Shown here: one piece after another, positions 53,201 to 62,200 of the stretch
Layout: each line of letters begins with the position of its first letter
How positions within the stretch are numbered: the first letter of the stretch is position 1
Assembly (NCBI GenBank): GCA_011833715.1
Contig: CM022398.1
Coordinates: forward strand, 10,185,445 to 10,249,444
Direction of reading: 5' to 3'
DNA length: 64,000 nucleotides
Source: Carcinoscorpius rotundicauda
Lineage: Eukaryota; Arthropoda; Merostomata; Xiphosura; Limulidae
The notes under the pieces: model-generated
Databases searched by the model: none
Told to the model about the DNA's origin: nothing
The model's input: the letters and a program-made list of their open reading frames with translations, nothing else
Made by a program: the position numbers and the translations under genes

Positions 53201-56200
53201 TTCTGATTGATCATATGTTTCTCCAGGGGCCAGGTACAGAGAACAAACAGTGATGGTATGACCCAAGGAAACATGGATGGTTACGGCCTCCAAGGATGTG
53301 TTGAGTGACAAAGACAGGGTGGGCACATGTTGATCAACCAACAGTGCCACCTCTCCATGTACTCGACCATCACACAACCTGTCATTTCTGTACAGAGAAA
53401 ACTGCCGAATGGAGACTGTATCAGCAGATTTGAGAAATGTTTCTTGTAAAGAAAAACAAACAGTATGGTAGGAAGCAATCAGCATTTTGATATCATCCAG
53501 ATTAGAACATAAACTTCAACAGTTCCACTGTATAAAGGTGGCCACTTTTAAGAATGGGTAGGTGAAGTGGCTGGAGAACCCTTTGGCTTACGACCGGGTC
53601 TTTTTTCTTTAGTATCTTTAATTGGAGGAGGTCTTTCAACCTTCATGGATCCTGCTCTGGGTCGAGTGGGCAGGTTTTTGTTATTGGAAGAGAAATCCAG
53701 TGACTAAGAACGCGAAGGAATAATTGTTTTGTCTCTTGTGGTGGGAGAAAATGATGTATCAGAAGAAATGCCTATATTTAAAACTGAAGGACGTGGATCT
53801 TGAAGTTTGTTGGAAGGTATGGGGGTGGAAGTCAATTCATCAACTTTTTTAACCACGGAGGCCAAAAGGGAGAGAGGCACGGAGGCACAGAGAGATCTGT
53901 CTGCACTCCCACTGTAGTTGTGAAATGAAGTGCAGCAGCATATGTCCAAGATGGAGTTGTAGGCAGCAATTTCCGAGTCTCAGGATAACTAATGTTATGT
54001 GTCGTTTTCAAACGCTGCACCTTTTTTTCCTCCAACCATTTTGGGCAAAAATGAAAGTAAGAGGGGTGAGAACCATTGCAGTTTACGCAATGTGGGTTCA
54101 TGTCACAGTCATAGGGATTGTGGTCCTTGCCTCCACAATGAGCACATGTCAGGGAACCACGACAAGACGTCTTTGAGTGGCCTAATCTATGACATTGGAA
54201 ACATCGAAGAGGGTTTGGAATGTATGGCCGAACCCTGCAAATGAGATAATTTGCCTTGATGGTGGCAGGTGCACGTGGTGAAGTAAATGTTAAAACGAGG
54301 GTATTTGTTGGCAGTGTAACTCCATCTTTTCTGCCTCACTGCAGAAACTCCTTGAGTAGAGAGACCAGCAAGAATCTCTGACTCAGGAACGTTCTTCAAA
54401 TCCCTTTCAACAATAACTCCTTGTGAAGAATTCAAAGTAGCATGGGGTGTAACCTCAATAGGAATATCCCCAATTGCCTTTGAATTCAAGAGGAGTTCAC
54501 TGTGTTGGGATGTGGATGTTTCAACCAATATGTCACCAGATTGAAGCTTCTTTACTGACTTTGGAGAGCCAGCAAGTCCCTCTAGTCCCTTTTGAATAAT
54601 AAAAAGGGGACATTTGCCCTAAAGGTTTTTCCGAAAGAGAATGTTATATAAGAAAATGAGGTACGTGTGTTACTGATGTTGAAGATTGCTGTTCTGAGTA
54701 TTCAAGACGTGGTCGCTTACCCATTGACTGTTTTTTACAATTTTATTTAAATTTTTTGGAGGATCCATTGGAAAGAGGAAAAGATTCGGTACTCACTGAC
54801 CCCACCCACCATGGAGGCCTACAAGGGCTATACCCAAACACCAGCATCAGGCACAATGTCCATAACACCTGTTCAGAACGTCCAACACTGGTACTTGGTT
54901 GGCTCTAGCCCAAGTGGACCAGCCGATTGACCCAAGGGGGGCCACCCAAAGGCTGCCCGTCTACAGGAATTCAAGACCAAAGTGGTGTGTTAGGGTTGAA
55001 CCCCTCAACCACCAGGATCCTCTCCTCCTCTTCACGGGTTGCCACGCACGGCAAACACGTGGGTGGATGTTAAGATCTCAGAGAAGGTAACCAGACAGAA
55101 CAGAACCTTCCCTGGGAGGTCCCCTCACCACGTACAGGAATCCACACCGAGGGGATATTAGGTAAAAATGAAAATCCATGTTCTTTCAAAAATTTAAGGA
55201 AGAATCAACTTCGTGTGGAATGGAAAGTGAATAATAAAACGTAAATAACAAGTGATATATTCAAGAGAAAGTTTTGTACAAGTTAAACAAAAGAATGGAA
55301 CAATAAAATAGGAATTTTCTACTTTTCCTAGATAATTCAACTTGTCACCCAAAAGTTCAATTTTGAAATGTTTGTTTAGTCATTCTACTTCCATGTACAA
55401 CATCAGTTCTACAGCCACTAGATAATGGAATTATACAGTTTATAAAATTGAAATACAGAAAACTAATGCTTCAGTATTATTACAAACATGGACAACTGTA
55501 AGAAAGCATCTGAAATGACCACGAAAATTGATGTGTTAGACACAATTGCATTAAGTCATTCAATCAAATGCATAATAAAGTGCTTTCAAAACCGTGGATT
55601 TATTCTTGATAATGGCAAAGATTGTAGAGAAGTTGTTTGTTATGACGATTCTAATGAAATCCAAACTTTGATTGAGAAGATTGATACAAATGATTCTGTG
55701 AATGCCAAAAGTTTTGTGAATGTTGACATGAATGTTTTAACAGAAACTGATTTAAAATCTGTAATAGATTTGCAATGTGGTAACAGTGTGAGAGATTCAA
55801 AAGATGAACAAAATGGAAAAGACAGTGAGGAAACAGAAATTCCTACTTCATCACAAGTGTTAAGTTATATTAACGCTATCAAACTGTATGCAAAAATGAA
55901 GAGGAAAAATAAGCTTATGAAAAGGCCGTATAATTGACGTTCTCTTTTAACCTCATGAGAAAACCTATTACAAAACGAAACAGTTGAAACTAGAAACTTT
56001 CTTCAAGTAAATTTGATTAATATTTTGTGTACTTATGTATATTTTGAAGTCTACTGTTGTTCTTATTCTAATAAATATAGCATAAACAGTAATAATAACT
56101 CTTTTCACAAATGTCTTACTTCCCTTGAGTCAAGCAAGCATAATGTTCCGTTAAAAAATTATGCATAATTAAAAATATGCATGCTCACTGACCAAGCTGG

Positions 56201-59200
56201 AAATTTGACTTGGTCCTGTGTGATTCTGTCTTAGACAGGTTTTACTGTATATGTTCATATTCATTCTATTTAAACCATGGACATAAACAAAGTGGCTAAC
56301 TGGTTACTTAATTATATCTAACATAACACCTGCATTACATTTCATTCTTTTTATCAGAGATACAGCACCTATGTTATAAAAGTTTATTTATCAGTAACCA
56401 AAGGGAATATTGATATTACACAGTAATACCTTCAGTACACAGCTTAAAAATAATATATTCAACGATACCAAATTACAAAAAATTACCATCTTTTTACCAA
56501 AGGTTGAAAAATTGCATCCACAAGTGTTAAACAAATGCAAAATTTAAAAATTCCAGAATAACCAGGACAAGGAAAATGGTGTTGTTGGCCATTTCTCCAA
56601 CTACTGCAAAGGTTTTGGTTCTAGATCAACTATATCTTTTAGTGATTTATGAATCTGGAAGTATTTTGGTAAAATGTTTCAAAGCACGGTTTGAAACAAA
56701 AGGAAGTTTGTGTTCCCCAAAGGAAGTGAATAAACATTCTATTCTGATTACATCACTTTCTGATTTGATATTATGAAAAATAAGTCCATTTTATTAATTC
56801 CAGATGTTCTAGAATTCATTTGCTGGTGTTTAGATGTTTCTTTAAGTCATTTTCTTAGGGCAACAGACAAATCACAAGTATAACACAACTTACACTCCTT
56901 AAGGATAAGGAGTATCACTGAACATTTTGTGAATGTTTATACCTGGACTTCTGTTACTATAAACATTTCTTTTTTGTTGGAACCATTGGATACAAAGCAA
57001 AAACATCATTTTTTGCCATTTTCCTCTCAAAAAGTAATTGGTACACCCTGAATACTCACTACTTACAAACCTTTAAGTAGATTATTTCTGGAAAATTATG
57101 AACAGAAAAAAAAGTGTTTGGTGAAAAAATTCTGGAATTTTGCATAAAGTTGTAAAATAACAATTCACACAGGTGTAAAATGAAACCAAATTCAAAACAA
57201 TTATGTCTAAATTGTAAGGGTTGGCAGATCTGTATTAAATGTTTACGTGCAAGTATTAACGTTCAGTTAATATATTAACTCGCACATCTTTCGACAGAGA
57301 ACTACGAGTTATTTTTTATATAAAAATTAGCATTTTTACTGCATGTCTGTTAATCAGTACTCATGTGTGAGTTTTGTATTATGATCTGTCCTGTTGCAAT
57401 CCTTTACAACATAATCGAAAAATTAAATTGAACACAATTCACTAATTTTGAACTTCTGAATAGAGGAAAGACAACCAGCACCATACACTACTGCAGAGAA
57501 TTTGTCTGGCTCTTTGAATGGAAAATTTGGATTGACTGTTATTTTTATAATGCATTCACAACTGAAATGCAGTATGTATTCAGTGACATAACACATTGAA
57601 ATTCAAACTCTTTAATCTATAATAAATTGTTATTAATTGTATGTGAATTAAGGTGAAAATATGTAAAAACCTATAAATAAAGTTTCTTGGTATTTAATTT
57701 TCTAATGAAGTAAGATTGCAAAGTGTGAAGTTTTCTCCCAGTTTTCAAAATGATGGATACTAGTGAGAAAAAAACCTATACAGTCGAATAAAGGACAAAT
57801 GAAACAACACTTCTGTGTTTGCAAGTGCAACTAATACTTGCTTCATTCTTTGAAATTAAGGTATCAAAGTCCATGGCAAAAAAATATGTCACCATAAAGC
57901 ATTAATCAAGACAGCACAATTACAAATACTGTGATCTATTCTGAAAAAAATTTTCCACTTAAAAAGACATACTTAATATATGAGAAGGGTTCAAAGTAAG
58001 TGTCCTCACCAATGGAAAAAAAAATCCATTAGACATTTAACAATGGTTAAATATTTATCATTTCATAGATTTTCTAAAATTGAGAAGGAATGCATGTCTG
58101 TGCATCGTTTACTTCAAATAGCGAAACCTAAAATATACTAAAACACATTATTTTAAAATATTTAAGTATAAGCATCTCAAAAGCAAGAAATTGATAAATG
58201 AAACAATGAAATCATTCACACCTCCCAGAAACTTGGTGACTGTTCACACACAGGAATTTCTCTTTCTACCTGTCCATCATCTTCTTCTACAGAGAGCCAC
58301 TGCTCACAGGTGAAGTAGAAAGTTTCATCTACATTAAGAGAAATCTAATACTGAGTTTATGTCACTGACAGCAGACAAACCTCAGACAGTAAATTTGAAA
58401 ATTATGCTGCTGAGGAAAACCAAAAGAACTGAATTAATTGTAATAATAAATTCACCAATCAAGATGATTGAAAACATGCCACTTATCCTATAATTAGTCA
58501 TCCATCAACTTACCAAAAACACAATCCAAAAAAGATGCTGTTAATTTAAAATAATTTCTTTGGAAAAATGTCAGTGAATGTGCAAGCCTAAACTCATTAA
58601 TTAATTAACTTCTGTTTTTTTGTAGTTTATAATGAGTGAAAATAAAAAAAAACAACATCTGAAACTTGTGAAGTTTGTACCAATAAAGTTTCACGTGCAT
58701 CTAATACTCACTGGTATTCAGATGAGTTACAGTGATGTCTTTCAAATACCAAGATGGAGAAGAGCCACTGTTGTTGTGCCATACCTGAACCTTCCAGAGC
58801 TGTCCGAGTGGTTTGGCTGTGCTGTAAATGACAATTTAAAACCAACAATACTTTTACTTTTAACAAAATAACATAGTTTTTTCCACATTCAACAAAAATA
58901 CCTTAATCTGTGATGACAAGAAAACCCACTTGTAGGGAAAAATATATACATGTAAAAACGGCTGGTGTGGGTTAAGAAAATTTTCTCATGACCTGTAATT
59001 TCTTGTGATTTCACTATCGTGACTAGTCCAAGTGGCCTCAATTTATTCTTCACGGATAACAACACTCCTTCATATAACAATACGTTGGTGAACGCATACA
59101 CTGAAGAGAAGACAAATGACTGAAAGAAATGACTTAAAGCGCTAAAAAAATTTCAATCACGTATAAAATGCTCTTGAGTATTTCGGTTTTCCCAGAACCA

Positions 59201-62200
59201 AAACAACAACCTGACTTTATGTATAGGTCAGTGGCAGGTTGACCTTACTTTTCATTATGACCATACACTGTACAAAAACAAAATATGATCAGCTGTGAAG
59301 ATGTCTGTAAACTTCTGTGTTTAATATCACAAGGCTAATAATCAACTGTATGATAAACATTACAATGAATTGAAAACCTGTGTAAGGTTGGTACTATTTT
59401 ACCTTGTTGCAGTTAAAATATTATAAATTCAAAAAATCTTCTTCTTGGACGATACGGACAGACGATTTATTTGGTACAGATAGACATTAATTAACTAATG
59501 TCTACCTTAAGTTATTAATCTCTCAATATTATAAATGAATCTCTTTTTTATCACCCTTTTATTTCCAATGTAAAAATTCTAGCTGACTTATGTGAGAAAA
59601 ATCCTTCTCAACTCTTTAAACTCATAACTTTTTTCATGTTCTGCCAGAATTATTTTCATTGTGTCTTATAACTGTCACCATACTCAATAAAATGTTTGAT
59701 TTATTTATAAAAAGTGGCTAATAACATGGTTTAGGTTAGTTTTCAGCCAAATAAATTTAAATGTTAACAGATGCTGTCACAATCTGATAAATAAGCTGAA
59801 ATTTTTGACCAAATATTTTCGGCATCTGTTTCAGTTTATGGAGTTCATATTACACAAGTAGCATGAAGTTTTGAAGGTTCACCTTCACACTACACTCTTA
59901 TTAGACTAATCTAGAAAATTCAAAAATTGTTTATTTATAAGATCTTGTGGTATTCCACAGGTGGTTTTAAACATGCTACTGATTTCACCATATCACAATT
60001 CTGAAATGATGCTATACATTAGGCTTAAGTAGTGACAATAATTTAAAGCATATATACACTTAAAAAAAACCAACAAAAAACACTTACCTCACAACGAAAG
60101 ATACAAGAGATCCTCGTAGAAACAGAGGTTGAATGAAATTTTCATGTTCTTCTGGGAGAAGCTGTTTTGTCTCAGACATCCATTTATCTCCATGTAGAAC
60201 CAAACAAACCTGTAATGTCAGATTGAACAAAAACTTCAGGAAAATAATAAAAAAACAAACAAAACAGAATGAACTTATTCTAAAAGAAATCATCATGCAT
60301 TACAACTTAAATTATCTTTGAAATCTAAATGCTTTTTCACAAATCTGTTTTGTTTTCAGTTAGTAAAATAACAGAGATGATCACCTGGGAAGTTGTTCCT
60401 GCCTCCCAAAAAGACCCAGTTGCTATGGTAACTAAATATTGTTGACTAGTAGGGCTGTCATTCTTGTTGAGAATGAAAAAGTGCGAGCCTTTTACACTAG
60501 GATTACACACTGTCAAAAGTATAACTATTAAAACAACAAATACGACAGTGATTACAAGCAGAACAATGACAGGAGCAGGGTGGGGACTTTTCACAAAAAG
60601 ATCATCGAGTGGTATTTGCATGACAACAGATGTAGGAACATACAGGTAAAATCCAACAGGTGTGGTCAAGGAGCACCTGGAACAGAAACCAAAACTATCA
60701 GTGCACATACACATATATATTACCTTCATCACCAGTGAAATTTTAGAGCTGGAAATTTTGAACACAATACCTGAAATATTGTTTGGATGTGATTTTCAGT
60801 ATAATATTCGATATTAACAAGTACCAGAATAAATGTATTTATCAGCACAGTTAATATTCTCTCACTAAATAAAAATTCATATTAGCTTTATGGAAGACAA
60901 AACTTAATGAAGCACAAAAGGAATGTGATAATAAAAAAAGCATTTATTAAATGTTTTGCAATTATCAGAATTCCACCACAAATAATCTGGAGGTAGAAAA
61001 CAAACAAACAGTATTTGTAATTACAAGAAAAATATGATAATACATCAGAAGTAAACAAGTTGAATACAAAAATTATAATATAATAGAATGAAGCATGTGG
61101 TGCAAAAAATTAGTTAATACATTTAAACCAAGAGAAGTCTGTGTGTTATTTGGAGATGGAAGAAGAGTTTTACATATATAATGTTTCTTTTGTAAAAAAA
61201 AAATTCATTATCATGCTTGTGTTGACTGCTGAGAGATTTTCAAAGTTTAAGAGAGAAACTGGATGTCTTGTTCCTGTACTGTGTTGATAGATAGCAAAAT
61301 TAAGAGGGTTTTGTAACATTTCTTTCAGTTTTTATATATACAAGCCTATGTGTTTACATGCTCATAGTGTAAGGTGATATTTTACCAATGTAGAAAGTCT
61401 TACAGTCTCTGCATGTGTACAAGTAGGTAAGATGTGAACAATGGGCAGTCAGCAAACATTTTGTCGCCTGAAATTGGGTTTCATAATAGCTTTCAGGTCA
61501 GTTTGGAGATAGTAAGAGTTACATAACTTTTTCAACTGTTTCATTATCTTCCCAGATAAGGTAAGCAGGTGTATTAGGAAGTTTGGATACAGTCAGTATC
61601 TTAGATGGTTTAACAAACGTATTAGTTCGGTAGAGGAAGTTACTTTCTCCAAAAAACGCTTAGAGTAACCGTTTTAAAAAGAATGTTTTGTATAGAAGGA
61701 TATTCTTTGTGAAGAGCTAGATAGGATGAAGCAAGTTTGTAGGCCCCATTTAGCAAGCAGAGAACGAGATTGCATTTGAAAGAGAGTAAAAGTGTTAAGG
61801 CCAGTATATGTGCTTTTATGATAGACAGAAGTAGAAAAGCCATCAGTTTCACAGTTAATAAGAACATCTAGAAAGGAAATACAGTTATTTATCTCAATTT
61901 CATGACTGAAGTGTACAAAAGGGGTATTGTGAATTAAAATAGTCAAGGAAAATAAGGAAGGTATCGTCAACATATGTTCTGTGAAGAACAGGTTGAACTG
62001 AAGGACAGTTTTCAATACAGTTCTGTTCATGGTGACAGAAAAATGTTGACCAGATGATATTAGTAAGAAAATGTAACATCAAAGCTAATCATGACTTTTA
62101 AGAAAGGAAACTGAAGAATTTCTTGGTAAAAATGGAAGGAGTCAGGTGTTGTTAATTTGTTTGTAATGAAAGGTTTGAAGATGGATATAAGGAATTTAGC

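Larger units (their letters stand above)
48575..55145 (-). mobile_element. Nearly full-length, decayed LINE with RNase H (I/Jockey superfamily)
   Basis: About 6.5 kb in the sense orientation of the host gene, within the 11 kb intron between the PLAT-end and TM2 exons. Order from its 5' end (right): 5' UTR, ORF1 with CCHC knuckles, ORF2 with endonuclease, reverse transcriptase and RNase H, then a 1.2 kb 3' region with tandem repeats. ORF1 stop and ORF2 start are adjacent near 53545. Every ORF is broken by a few shifts or stops, so this copy is inactive, though only mildly decayed. Edges are approximate and no target duplication was fixed. Confidence 0.88.

Noticed and set aside
58889..59110. 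Possible Penelope-type terminal fragment
   Set aside because: Only a ~28 base block resembles the palindrome's outer sequence; too little to annotate as an element.
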